A stretch of 64,000 bases of DNA. Source: Nemophila menziesii. Its lineage: Eukaryota > Streptophyta > Magnoliopsida > Boraginales > Hydrophyllaceae. Shown one piece after another: positions 53,588-64,000 of this stretch. Position 1 is the stretch's first letter; each line of letters starts with the position of its first letter. The translations under genes were made by a program, and so were the position numbers. Below the pieces are notes generated by a model, which saw nothing but the letters and a program-made list of their open reading frames with translations, was not told the origin of the DNA and searched no databases. The stretch covers positions 21,624,001-21,688,000 of the forward strand of contig JARWIR010000008.1 in the NCBI GenBank assembly GCA_029959085.1. The letters are read 5' to 3'.

Positions 53588-54076
53588 AGTTATTGATAAA
53601 TTAGGGTTCTTAACCCTGGCATTTCATAAAAATCACGTTTAATTTATCAATCAATTATATTTTTCAAATAATAATAATTATTATTATTTAGCACGTTTAT
53701 TTAATATTGGTTGGGGTCGACCCAGGGTCGGACCCAGAGGAAGCGGGGTTGGGCTTTCACCCCTCGGTCCCAAGACGCGGTGAGAATTTGTATAACTTTT
53801 TATATATATATGAGAGCCACTTCATATTCAGAGTCATTCTGATCCAATATGATTCGATCCCAAAACCTTTTGGTCTCTGCGGAGTAATTAAAAAAACTTT
53901 AGTACATAAATTCTCCATCTTCTCTTAATTTAAATATTCACCCTTAAACCCACTTTTTTTAACTTTTAGTTTGTCCACACCCCCACCCCCCGGGACGGGT
54001 CGGCCAAAAAGATACATATTGCTCGGTGCAAATTGCACTCAAATAGTCATAAACTCATAATAAGTAAACAATTCAC
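53588..54076. other. Intergenic DNA, nothing recognised
   Basis: Contains GGGTCGACCCAGGGTCGGACCC at about 53716, a partly palindromic GC-rich word cluster, and a C-run at about 53980-53993. No gene. Confidence 0.4.
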
Positions 54077-55265
54077 TTTTTTTTGACGAAAACAGAATTT
54101 AAATTAATAGAAAATACAAGCAATACAATAAGGTTAGAAAGTTTCTAGCCTATTCCTGAAGCTAGAAGATCATATAAGAATAAATTACAAAGGGTGGGGG
54201 TATGGGAACCGCCCAATTGCAAGGAAGAGTACAGGAGACACTCTTTTTTGCGACCCAATCTGCATCTTGATTTGACTTCAGTGTTTGAATATCTTCAAAA
54301 ATATGAGATAGATGACGATTTCCAAACCTTGTGCTTGTCTTGAGCTTGTTGGTGAGGCTAGAACAATCATTCTTCAAAATATACTTGCTAGAAGGTTGAG
54401 AAGTTGCTTTAAGAATAGCAAAATGAATACCAATAGCTTCAGTTTCTTCAGGGGAGTTAGCTTCAAAATTACAAGCTTTAGCTTTCAAAATGTGACCCTT
54501 TGAATCATTGAAAATGAACCCAACAGCTGCTTTATTAGTTAAGCTAAGAAAAGAAGCATCAACGGAAATATAGTTAAGTTAGAAGCATAGGAGGACTCCC
54601 TGCATATATTAGATAAGTCAGTATTTTCCTGATGAGATATTAAGTTAGCTTTAGAGTTGAAATTTGTATAATTAAAAAACTCATCATAAGCTTTATATGC
54701 TCTAGAAGCATTTATAATGGGACAATTTTTTACATTCTCAACGACCTTTTTTTTTAGATGTCCACATAAACCAAAAAATCCAAATTGCCATATCAACAGG
54801 TCTTTCTCTATCATCTTTTGGGTAATTAGCACCCATAAGATCTTGGAGCCCTTTATAAATTCTAATATTAACATCATTAGAGAAAAGGAGACCCATAGGA
54901 GTTGCAAACCAAGTAGCTTTATAGCTTGAGCAATAAAAGAAAAGGTGTTTATTTTCAGTATCAGCATTGCAAACCTTGCAAATATTGTTTAATGCACATT
55001 TCCTTACAAATTTAATATTCTCAGTTGATAAAGCATTTGTCATGATCATCCAGGTGAAATTTTTAAGCTCTGAAGGGAGGTTAAGTCTCTAAATATTATC
55101 TCAAAAAGAATTATGAAACTTAAAAGAAGATGAAGGATTCATGTGATTTTGATTTTTGTATTCAGTGACAGCTTTATTAGTAAGCTTCTGGTAAAATATT
55201 TTAGCAGTAAAATTACCATTTATAGAATGTTTTCAAATGAATGTATCTTGAGCACGTATAATATT
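54077..55265 (-). pseudogene. LINE 3' fragment ('LINE-D'): zinc-binding and RNase H domains
   Basis: On the minus strand it encodes a GNFTAKIFYQ region (about 55215), the zinc-binding domain with CALNNICKVCNAD and HLFFYCSSY (about 54990-54920), a WIFWFMW linker, and the end of RNase H with an Asp in LKNDCSSL and DADWVAK (about 54350-54250). The 3' end is an A-run (54084-54077). At least two frameshifts. It is related to LINE-A in domain details (ADWVAK, ATWFA-P-G). No target duplication was found. Confidence 0.78.
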
Positions 55266-56830
55266 GATATTAAGGGCTAAGATTTTGGGGAAAATACTTT
55301 TGAAGGGCAAAAAAATACCATATTTATAATTTAAGTCCAAACCAGGAAAAAAATACTTTTTAAAGCCAATTTCTAATTTTTCTAGTTAGGGTTTTTGACG
55401 TTTTTACCCTTATTCAGCTAAACAAACATTCTTCTTCGGTGGTACAGCTGTACCCATGGCCCTTTACAGTCCAGTTTCTTCTTTTTGCTCGGTATCCATC
55501 AACATATAAAAATAGTTCACAGAGCAATCAAACCATACACAGTATGTATAAGACGGGTTGTACCCATGGCCAGTTACTTTAAATTGCAGCTATAAATCTA
55601 ATGGGGTTGTACCCAAGATGGGCAACTCTTTTTCACAACCCATTTTAGAACAAACAATTCAACATTAAAGGTTAACTATCATTACTGGATCAAACAAACA
55701 AAAACAAATCGATTCACAAACGAAGAAATTTTTTCATAGCACAAACTCAATGATCAAAAACAAATATCTTCACTGAAAGATTAAACCAAAACGTAATCCT
55801 TTTACAGTAGGATTATTGAATCAGAACGTAATAATACAGAAAAAACACATCTTCACGCTCGCATTTTTGAAAAAATTAGAAAATCAAAACGGGTTGGGCC
55901 TATGACTGTTCAATCTCCCTGCTGTCGATCCCGATGGGGCTGGCCCCATTTCTTGACTTGTCTCGGCAGGCTGTACCCACCATAGTGTTTTTCTTGGGCT
56001 GGACCCATGGGGGCAGGGTTTCATAGGCTGTAGGAAGGCGGTGAGGTCAGAGCTTCGTGGTGGTGGTGCAGAGAGCGGCTTCGGGGTTGGTGAAGATGAC
56101 CACAATGGGGTAGGGTCTTCAATGGTGGAGAATAAACCCTACGGTGGGGTAGGGCCGTCGCTGGTGGGTCGTCGTAGTGGATATATCGTTCGGGCAGTGG
56201 TGATGTTGCGAATCAGGAGCGTCTGTGGGTAGCTGTTGTTGGTGGTGGTGCCAGCGCCGCTTGTTCTGTGCTCCGTTCGACGTGACAGGTTCAATGGTGC
56301 GAGCGACATAGGGCTTGGATTGGGCTTGGAACTGGGCTTCGATCTGGGCTTGGGTTAGGGCGTTGTGGTGAGAGCGGCGGTTCTAGAGAGCTGCTGGATT
56401 TGGGCGTTGTGATGAGAGCTGCTGGTTTTGCTTATGCTGCTGGATGGGTAGCTGCTGTTGGTGGTGGTGCCAGCGCCGCTGGTTCGGTGCAGGAGAGCAG
56501 GGCCAGAGAGGTGGGTACAGGAGAGCGATACAGACAAGAGGAGAGGGAAGGGTAGGGTGAAGAGAGAGGAAGGTGAGATCTGTTTGTGAAGGTGGTGGTA
56601 ATGGAGGTGGGTGGTGAAGCGAAAAGGAAAGAAGAGGTCGAACTGAAAGGGGGTGGGGTTTGAGTTTCTGCAGAGCGAGAAAGATTGAAGTAAATATGGA
56701 GAGGGGTAGTTGTTTAATAAGGTTGGGGTCTAGGTTTTTTAAATTTTTCTATAGATAATAAGGGAGGGGGTGTTTTAGGTTTTTATCCCTTCTAATTGAC
56801 TTTTTAACTTATAGGCGGTTGGCCTCGGAA
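55266..56830. other. GC-rich island with repeated words, origin unknown
   Basis: Most of 55880-56660 is far richer in G and C than the rest of the window. It contains a 35-bp direct repeat around GGTGGTGCCAGCGCCGCT (about 56240 and 56456), a short GGGCGTTGTGRTGAGAGC repeat (about 56358 and 56402), and several TGTACCCATGG words (about 55450, 55560). Short frames on both strands are Ser/Pro/Thr-rich. It could be captured gene sequence in an unbounded element, a gene start, or a decayed LTR. I could not find flanking inverted repeats. Confidence 0.45.
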
Positions 56831-57890
56831 AATAAATGACCTTAAGATTTTCTCTTTGTAAATGTTTCACTTGAACTGACAAAAGAAAAAGTTTCATTTG
56901 AACACGAAATATTAGTTTGGTGGGTCAAACCGTCAAGGTGGCATGCACAGAAAGTTTGGTGTTTCCTAGTTTTTTTTTTTTTTGGACAATGGTGTTTCCT
57001 AGTCAAATACATTTCTTATTCTATCCAAACTTCTTTAATTAGTGATTCATCTTATATGGCTGTCTAATAAGATGGTGACTCGGATATGCATGTCGTCCAA
57101 GTTATAATTGAGCTTATCCTCGGTTTCTTTTTCTGTTTAAAATTAGGTCAAAAGAGCTTATCCTCTTCTCACATTGGTTCAATTCTCGAAAGTCAATAAT
57201 TCATTTCAACCATAAGATAATGTCGATCTCGAATCGATAAGGTAACCATTTTCTAAACAATTATCAAATAATGGCCCCCACTAAACCGACACCCAGTTTT
57301 ATTTGTCTAAATTTATGTGGCAAACAGCAGGCCTTAGTAATTTATTTTAACATTTGAACATTAATATTAATATTTAAAGAACCCCATAACCTCATGCTGG
57401 TCTTGGTCGGTTTACTAATTAGTTATTCATATGTAAAATATAACTTGGATTGTCACCAAAGTTAGAGAGGTGAATTTTTTTATTTTGATTAAAAGAGAAA
57501 TGAACATCTGGATGGAACGTTATTAAAAATCAGTGATTATTAACCTTTTATTTGAGAGTTTTAATTTGTAGGATTTTTAAGCTTTAGATATAAAACATAA
57601 CAAAAAATAATAAAGAACTCTTTCGTAACTAACATCAAAAGAAGTTAGTTAATCACAAGTGTATATTCTAAATATGATAAATGAATATCAGTGAAAGAAT
57701 ATTAGGGATTCTTTTCAATTTAAACGAAAATCAGATCCATCTTACTATATTAAGTGCGTGGGAAAAGTAGAAAAAAGAAAAGAGAAAAAGAAAGAAATTA
57801 GGTTTATGGGTCAACTTCCATCATGTGCCACAACTCTTCCTTCAATTAATAGAATTTCCATGTACCTACTCCACACAATCTGGTGCATGT
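56831..57890. other. Upstream region of the OXS3-like gene
   Basis: AT-rich, without coding frames or element ends that I recognise. An AAAAGAGAAAAAGAAAGAAA purine run at about 57775-57797 lies about 100 bp before the TATA box. Confidence 0.4.
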
Positions 57891-57897
57891 TCATGTG

Positions 57898-57904
57898 TAT
57901 ATAT
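57898..57904 (+). promoter_or_regulatory. TATA box of the OXS3-like gene
   Basis: TATATAT, 101-107 bases before the chosen ATG. Transcription would begin near 57930, leaving a 5' UTR of about 75 bases. Confidence 0.6.
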
Positions 57905-58004
57905 CTTACTTCGGAAAGGTCATAATTTCAAACATCTTAGCTCATTCCTCTTTAACTTCTTCTCATTTACCAATCAACTATCAAATATCTCTCAATTCTT
58001 AATC

Positions 58005-58655
58005 ATGTTGTCAATGGGTGAAAGCAAGGGTTCAATATTCTTACAAGAATCATGGTTCCAACTTGATCATAAAGTTTTAAAAAACAAAGATGATGGTGTT
58101 GTGATCGATGAAGATGATGCTTATAGTAATATATCTTCATCTTCTTCTTCATCTTTTGAATCTTCTTCAACGGTCTCAAATGAATCATCATCTTCATTAG
58201 ATACTGTAGATGATGCATCTTCAACAGTTTCGTGTCTATCATCCTCCAACTCTAGTGAAGGGTTATATGATTTGTCTGATATCATGGCAGAACTACCTAT
58301 CAAGTAAGTACTCAAAACTTCCTTCAATAAAAATGAATTTAGATTTACTTGAGTCATAGTGCTATATTTTTGAATAATCAGACTAATAAAACTTTTCATT
58401 CATTTATGTAGGAAGGGACTCTCTAAGTTTTATCATGGCAAATCTGAATCATTTACAAGTTTGTCAAGGGTGACAAGTGTAACAGATCTAGCAAAGAAAG
58501 TAAATCCTTACATGAAAATGAAGACAAGCAAGAGTTATGGAGGACTCGATGCATACAAATCACACACACGACCTAATCGAGTTATTTCAAAGAAGTGTTC
58601 AACAAATAGTTGCAAGCCTCCTATGGCTCCTGGACAAAAGAACTTGGGATGTTAA
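58005..58655 (+). CDS. OXS3-like: OXIDATIVE STRESS 3-like protein (two exons, 180 residues)
   Basis: Exon 1 is 58005-58303, the intron 58304-58411 (GTAAGT ... TGTAG), exon 2 58412-58655. Joined in phase they give 180 residues. I use the ATG at 58005; another is in frame at 58014. Residues about 35-80 form an acidic, serine-rich tract. Then comes the family core: LYDLSDIMAELPIK, then GLSKFYHGKSESFTSLS, a V-T-DLAKK-NPY segment and KSYGGLD. The GLSKFY-GKS-SFTSL block is the hallmark of plant OXS3 and OXS3-like proteins, nuclear or stress-granule-associated factors linked to tolerance of metals and oxidative stress. The intron lies inside the core motif, as I expect for the family. No damage is visible, so this is the clearest host gene here. 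Confidence 0.9.
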
Positions 58656-60303
58656 GAGAAACATCATCTAGAAGCTTGGTGTTAAAGTAAATACAGTTAA
58701 AATATATTGATTGATCTTCAATTATGCTTTACGTACACCTGAGATTTAAATTAGACTTGGAATCAAGATTTTTTTGATAATTAGACATTGGTATTTGTAT
58801 AAATTATGCCTCATGATTAGAAATTTAGTTATGTTGTTAAACTGTGTCTATACTTCATTAGTTTGATATTTTTCAACATTTGTAAGAGATGTGATAGAAG
58901 AAAAAGCCATGTATACCAATAGAATTCTATTCAGATTGTAGTGTAACAGTAACATTATATTGATATTTCACAGTTCCAAATGTAAAACTTTTAAAGGTTG
59001 AGATTTTCTTGTGGCTAAGATCCTCGGACTCTTACCAAATCAAGTGTGACTCTCCAATGATATCATTCCAAAAATGTAAAACTGTTACATGATGAACTAC
59101 AAGAAGCCTATAGCCAAATTCAGGAGAGATGATGAACAATCGATACTGAGTGAGCCAGTGAGGTAATAAATCAACACTATATGAAAATTTCAATAGTAAT
59201 AAATAAATGAATCTCTTTTTTAGTATGACATCTATTACAAGAAATCTGGTTTTCTAAAGTTTGGTTAGGATGTAATTCATAAGGATATGGATTAGCAAAC
59301 GGTCCTCTCGGTCGGCCCGTTTCATCCTGCTTAAACCTGATTTAAAATGTTCACCCTTATGAGCTATGGTCCATAACTAGCGTTTGTTTTAACAAAGCTT
59401 CAATATTAAATTTTTATTCCTCTCTAAACTAAAAACTATCTAAAAGAATATTTGCCATCTGCAATTCCAAATAACGTTTTTTTCTGTATCTTTTAACCTT
59501 TGCAGAAAAAATCTTAGATCTGCCTTGGCTTATCTGGTACCAAATATTAGAAATAGCTGCTTGACCCAGCCAACGATAGAATTATAAAGTTAAGAGAACA
59601 CGCACATATAAGGAAAATTTAGGAAAATTTGAGATATGTTTCAAGCTTACAATTGGTTCGGACTCCAGAAAATATCAACATGTATGAACATAATATTAAT
59701 TTTAGTATATTCAAAATATTAGGCTACCGTAAATAGTCAAAATATTCTGTTTCATTTACATATATTATAAAAGATTACAGAATTAGTGGAACAGTGCATT
59801 TCTATCACTTCCCTATAATTTAGAATTAGTGGAACAGTGCATTTTTATCTATTCCCTATAATTTTTAACAGCTGAGTTGATACTCTAACAAAAAATGTTA
59901 GATGACAGGTTACAAGTTGAGAGTTTGGATCTTAAATTTTTAAAAATTTGAGAGGTGATAATTTTTTGGATATAGATCTTTGTAGTTTAATTTATCTTAA
60001 AAAAAAAAAAAACAAGAGTCATATATAATCACATGATATTCCACTACCTATATCGGCCCAACAAAAACAAGCGGATTTTTGACCCACTTAAGAAAAATGA
60101 GGAAGAGAAAATGGCAGCGGCATGATACAAATCAAAATAGACCCTCGGTCCGTTAATTAAATTATTCCATGTTGCCCAATATGGAGCAAAAGGCGACCTA
60201 TGGTCCATTTACTAGATATCAGGTGACAACAAAATATTCGTTTGACCCCTTTTTGGGAATCCTTTTCCGGTGAACCATTGAGAGCGGATGCTTAGTACCA
60301 AAA
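58656..60303. other. 3' flank of the OXS3-like gene and AT-rich spacer
   Basis: Candidate poly(A) signals lie at about 58917-58922. A 43-bp unit starting AGAATTAGTGGAACAGTGCA is repeated in tandem at 59779 and 59822. No gene is visible. Confidence 0.45.
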
Positions 60304-60320
60304 GTGTAATTGAGTTAATC
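60304..60320. repeat. Target-site duplication of the SINE, left
   Basis: GTGTAATTGAGTTAATC; matches 60462-60478 at 15 of 17 positions. Confidence 0.7.
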
Positions 60321-60461
60321 ACTGGGACTAGCTCAATGATCAGGATCTTGTCTTTCATTTAGGAGGTACAGGGTTCGAATTCCCCCAACCTTGTTATTTC
60401 TTGAGCCTTTAAAGGAGGTAAGCAAGAGTGCAAGGTTCGGACACCCATACATTAAAAAAAG
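60321..60461 (+). mobile_element. tRNA-derived SINE, about 141 bp
   Basis: A box-A-like CTAGCTCAATGATCAGG (about 60328) and a box-B-like GGTTCGAATTC (about 60371), 43 bases apart, form a pol III promoter as in tRNA genes. The unit ends with an A-run (60454-60460) and is flanked by a 17-bp duplication with two mismatches. Promoter, A-tail and duplication together identify a SINE. The tRNA-like head does not fold into a normal tRNA. Confidence 0.72.
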
Positions 60462-60478
60462 GTGTAATTGGGTTGATC
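60462..60478. repeat. Target-site duplication of the SINE, right
   Basis: GTGTAATTGGGTTGATC; partner of 60304-60320. Confidence 0.7.
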
Positions 60479-61120
60479 TTGAAATTAGGTATCCAATAAT
60501 AGATGGATAATTTGAATTTGATATTGTATATAAATACCATGGTATTTTAATATCTATAATTTACCAACTCAATAGATTTAGGTATAAATGATACCCGCGG
60601 GTTAGGTTTTTAGTGATTTTGACTCGGGTTTCTCTTATATGGCTCTCTTCTCTCTTTAACTTCACTGAAAATTTACCAAACCCTAGATCTGTATGATTCT
60701 CTATTCTCTTATACGATTCTCACCTTTCACCTCATGTTTGGTGATGGAACCCGATACTTTGTATTATAATGCTTAACCTAATTTATAGATTTTCTGCCTG
60801 ATTCAGTCTATTTAGCATTGTTTTAGCCGACTTTGATGTGATTTTGGTATGGGTTTGGTGATTTGTTGTGATTATCTCGTTTTTCTTGTCCTTTATATCC
60901 TAAGACTTGAACGAAAATAGTGTATCTCACAATTTCCACCACGCTTATCCTCATTTTCTCTCTTTTATTTCATGTAAAGAGCTGTAATTATTACGATTTT
61001 TAGGGTTTATTTGTGTAACTCTTTTCTTTTTCGATAAAATTATATTTATTTAGATTTACCAGATCTATTCTCAAAATTAATGTTTTTTTTTGGTAAAATC
61101 TCAAACTTTTTATATTGAAA

Positions 61121-61170
61121 GGTATTTTTTGGTACTTTTTGGTACTTTTTGGTACTTTTTGGTACTTTTT
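61121..61170. repeat. 10-bp minisatellite (GGTACTTTTT), five units
   Basis: Four perfect units follow one variant unit (GGTATTTTTT). Confidence 0.9.
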
Positions 61171-62189
61171 TATAGCTTTTTAGTTATTATATGTTAGTGT
61201 TGTGTAAATGATAAGTCAGGGTTAGTCTAATGTAATGATTTACATAAATAAGGGTTTTTATTTTTGTCATTTGTGTTAAATTTGTGTGTAAATTAGTCAT
61301 AACTTTGGTATATTAAATGTGTTTCAGTGTTAATAGGTTAATTTTTTTGAATGATTTTAATTTTTATTCATATAAAATTCCAATATATTTGATTATGAGT
61401 TAACCACTTAGTGTAATCTTCACAGATTACACTTAAGTGTTAAGTATTGAACACTTTTACAATCATCGCTGATTTTTTATGTGTTTAATACTTATTGATG
61501 TCTTCAGTTCCAACTTCTAATAGAGTTTCTGAACAGTTAAGTGTATTAGTGTAGATTACTTAAGTGTATTAATTTAAAGATATCTTCTTTATCATTTCTT
61601 AACTAGATTTCTATATTATGTACTTGAACAAATACTAAATTTTCCCTTGTGTTATTCTTTGATGTGTTGAAAGGTATATTTAGTATGAGACGGGGCCCAA
61701 AATATAGCTCGACAAATACTAGGCAAGCAACCATTCAACATAAGTATCTTATACTATCGCGGTGTCATTTTTTATTGCCCACTTAATCTGGATACTTTTA
61801 CAGATTGATTTGGCTTCCCGGTGATCCCATGATTGATATCCAAATAATTTTGAGGCCGGTGGCGTTTATCAAAATCCGAGACTAGTGAGGATAAACAATT
61901 TGATCAACAATACCAGACCTATGATGATTTCATAAACTAGTTAAATCTGGGCCTAAGTCATAACTCTTATTTGTAAATAATTGCTAATTGTACAGCCCAT
62001 TGCGCTATAGTGATCCACAATTATGATGCTTTAATTCAAGACACTTTAGAAGTCATCTCGATCGTTCAACTGACAAATACATGAAGGAATTTTGATCAAG
62101 TCTAAATCAATTTTAGTTGTTTGAAGTTTGAACTATATTTTGAATGCAACCACTTGTAACTTAATTTGAAGAATGGTTTTGTAACTTAA

Positions 62190-62252
62190 TTATCACACCG
62201 AGCATTACGTTTATGTAATATTATAGTTTATAAAGTTATCCCGGTGTGATAG
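62190..62252. repeat. Hairpin with TATCACACCG / CGGTGTGATA arms
   Basis: A 10-base perfect inverted pair, 62191-62200 and 62242-62251, separated by about 40 bases of AT-rich loop. It could be a decayed MITE or a structural element. Confidence 0.5.
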
Positions 62253-62699
62253 TTTAGTTTGTAACCTTGTAAGTCTATTTTTTGGTATGAATGACTATGA
62301 TTCGTACGAATGTTAGTATAATTCTACTTAGTGAAAATTTGACTAAAATGTTATTTTTATTTAGTGAAAATATGAGTATTAATGTTAATTTTATATAGTG
62401 AAAATCAATATGCAACAGTTTTTACCCATGGTTAACTCGTACCTACCCGTGGGAATTTCTACACCGACATTCTTACCCATGGGTTAGAAAACTTCCAAAA
62501 ATTGGGTAAAACTGACACGTGCTCTACCCTAGGGATGCTACATACAGAAATTACCTACGCAAGTCAGGTCCACGAATTTTTATGTGCGGGCTAGAAGATA
62601 AAAAATGAACATAGTTCAGGATACTCTCTCTGAAAATTTTGAATTAAATTTACATATTTATTTTATTTAGTGGGAAGTAAGAGTCTAAAATTTCTTTTA

Positions 62700-63446
62700 A
62701 ATAGACTAGATTTAGAGTTAGTGGAACCTGATGTATGTTTTTACTAAAGGGTTTTTATAAAATATAAAATGAACAAATTTATAATATATTTAGTGACTAG
62801 TGGAAGATAAAGTCTTTACTAAACCATTCTCCCCCACACCCTTGGACCCTCCCATAGACCTATGTTTTAATAATTGATAAGATATAATAACAATTTGAGA
62901 ATAATTGGAAAAGATGAGGCTATACCCGAACATAACTACCCCAACCAAGGGTAAATAATAGTTGACATGAGTCAGCCGACAGAACGAACATACACATACC
63001 CAAAAGATCAAAGATACTGTCTCTATGCGCCTAAAAACGATAAAGTGGCATGGACTCACAAATGACTTATGTTCCCATTTTATCTATAAATAACCCCCAC
63101 AAACTCCTCCCAAAAAGGGTACTTACTATTTTATTAATCTGAAATCATTGTTCATAAATACAATGAAAACCTAAATAGCCCTCTCTCAGTCGTAAGAATA
63201 CCTTCAGTCATAATACTAAGCTGAGCGTCGAAGTAATATCGAGAGCAAAACTCCATGTGGTTCTGACCTAGTGTCTAGTTTCAAGTATCATCATACGTGT
63301 GGAGATAGCTCATCGGAAGCTAAAGTATACACTTTGGCCAAGCCTTCTGCTACTTCATATACTTCACCAATCCTCTAAACAATCCTTTAGGTGATTCCAT
63401 TATGATTCTTACGTAAATAAATTCTATTGGTGGAGTTTTTGCGATC
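62700..63446 (+). repeat. 5' LTR of a gypsy element (outer end uncertain)
   Basis: The stretch ends directly at a GGCGCCGTCTGTG primer-region motif, contains a core promoter CTATAAATA (63084-63092) and has the even composition of an LTR. The 3' copy lies outside the window, so the start cannot be fixed. Confidence 0.6.
63084..63092 (+). promoter_or_regulatory. TATA box of the gypsy LTR
   Basis: CTATAAATA about 360 bases before the LTR end. Confidence 0.5.
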
Positions 63447-63448
63447 TA

Positions 63449-63465
63449 TTAGGCGCCGTCTGTGC
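63449..63465 (+). other. Primer-site region of the gypsy element
   Basis: TTAGGCGCCGTCTGTGCC closely resembles the TTGGCGCCGTCTGTGG motif that follows the LTR in many plant Ty3/gypsy elements. Confidence 0.7.
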
Positions 63466-64000
63466 CAAACAAAGTTTGATTCCCAACGATGCCACATGGT
63501 TTTAACAAGGTTTGCAATATTGTTGTCACAACAAATGGAAGGCGTGGTCGTTCAAACTGTCGCTTTGAACATTAGTGGAAGATCTCCTTATGTAGAGAGA
63601 AATGATAAACCACAAGAAAACAACGTGATTCCACTAATGATCAAGCACTAGCTGAGGAAGATCTAATTTCACCAAGGTTGGCTCAAAATCTTGAACAATT
63701 AATACATCATGTCACGAGTTGATAATGACCCATACCATCACACCAACAAAGGAACCCACAATTATACACGTTCTAGGTGATTCCTAGGGACATGCTTTAA
63801 AAGTACACACACAAGAACTGAGAAGATATATATTTTCATTTGATGAAGAAAGAGAACAAAAATATGTAAGGGAATATCCAGAATGAATGAGAATTCCAAA
63901 TAGATTTAGGGAAATGTATCATGTTAATCGTACGTTACCAATTAACCAAAAGAGTCCTTTATCATGGAGATATTAGATGCTCTGATGCCAAAAAAATTAT
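63466..64000 (+). pseudogene. Gypsy leader and Gag start, broken and cut by the window edge
   Basis: Frames at 63637-63715 read a DQALAEEDLISPRLAQNLEQL-like segment (in parts), and 63820-63925 a R-Y-IFSFDEEREQKYVREYPE segment followed by RFREMYHVN. They resemble the N-terminal Gag of plant gypsy elements. Stops interrupt them. Confidence 0.45.

Larger units (their letters stand above)
60479..62640. other. Intergenic DNA with a gene-start-like segment
   Basis: From 60640 to 60760 a pyrimidine-rich stretch with AAACCCTAG (telo-box-like, about 60690) looks like a plant 5' UTR. T-rich intron-like DNA follows, and a short ATG frame MRRGPKYSS-NTRQATIQ at 61686-61740. This could be the relic of a gene start. 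No full gene can be assembled. Confidence 0.35.

Noticed and set aside
55266..56830. A second Pack-MULE
   Set aside because: The GC-rich content would fit, but I found no convincing inverted ends or 9-bp duplication.
58003..58399. Minus-strand frames opposite the OXS3-like gene
   Set aside because: They are shadows of the serine/acidic codon tract; the plus strand has the family core, splice sites and TATA box.

Overview
The window is repeat-rich nuclear DNA from a flowering plant, most likely a eudicot. The evidence is Copia and Athila-like LTR retrotransposons with plant-type primer sites, plant L1-type LINEs with an RNase H domain, hAT and Mutator-like elements, a decayed insert of plastid tRNA genes, and one host gene of the OXIDATIVE STRESS 3-like family with a plant-style intron. 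I cannot name the species.

Layout. 1-6.1 kb: three minus-strand LINE copies; one sits inside another with a 13-bp target duplication. 6.1-13.8 kb: AT-rich DNA with a plus-strand LINE relic (8.4-9.5 kb), a 946-bp hAT-like element (11.2-12.2 kb) and a possible 45-codon membrane peptide gene (13.2-13.4 kb). 13.83-16.46 kb: a Mutator-like element that appears to carry spliced host exons (Pack-MULE). 16.5-24.6 kb: a plus-strand LINE reverse transcriptase cut at its FADD active site by a young complete Copia element ('element I', 16861-24481). 24.6-30.3 kb: a decayed Copia carrying a fold-back Mutator MITE and a small LTR element, itself split at its primer site by a hAT element. 31.6-32.5 kb: a short LINE 3' end and a plastid trnY-trnD relic. 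32.7-37.9 kb: a broken Copia. 37.9-52.1 kb: an Athila-like gypsy relic split by two young non-autonomous LTR elements, 'element II' (38673-45481) and 'element III' (45884-51537). 52-57 kb: unassigned DNA, a LINE fragment and a GC-rich island. 58.0-58.7 kb: the OXS3-like gene. 59-62.6 kb: AT-rich DNA with a tRNA-derived SINE. 62.7-64 kb: the 5' end of a gypsy element.

How the parts relate. Elements I, II and III all lie on the minus strand and share a Met-tRNA-type primer site, reiterated polypurine tracts, LTR ends and an unusual U3 organisation: an array of GCGG-TGYA-CCGC inverted motifs, then AACGG motifs matching the M-phase-specific activator (MSA) consensus, then a TATA box. Element I encodes Gag and Pol. 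Element II keeps a shortened Gag and adds an unrelated 412-residue ORF in place of Pol. Element III encodes nothing recognisable. The set looks like one autonomous element and two satellites, probably dependent on element I or a relative of it, sharing cis-regulatory cassettes. This shared cassette, together with the extra ORF of element II, is the most interesting system in the window.

All comparisons were made by eye; no alignments or searches were run.
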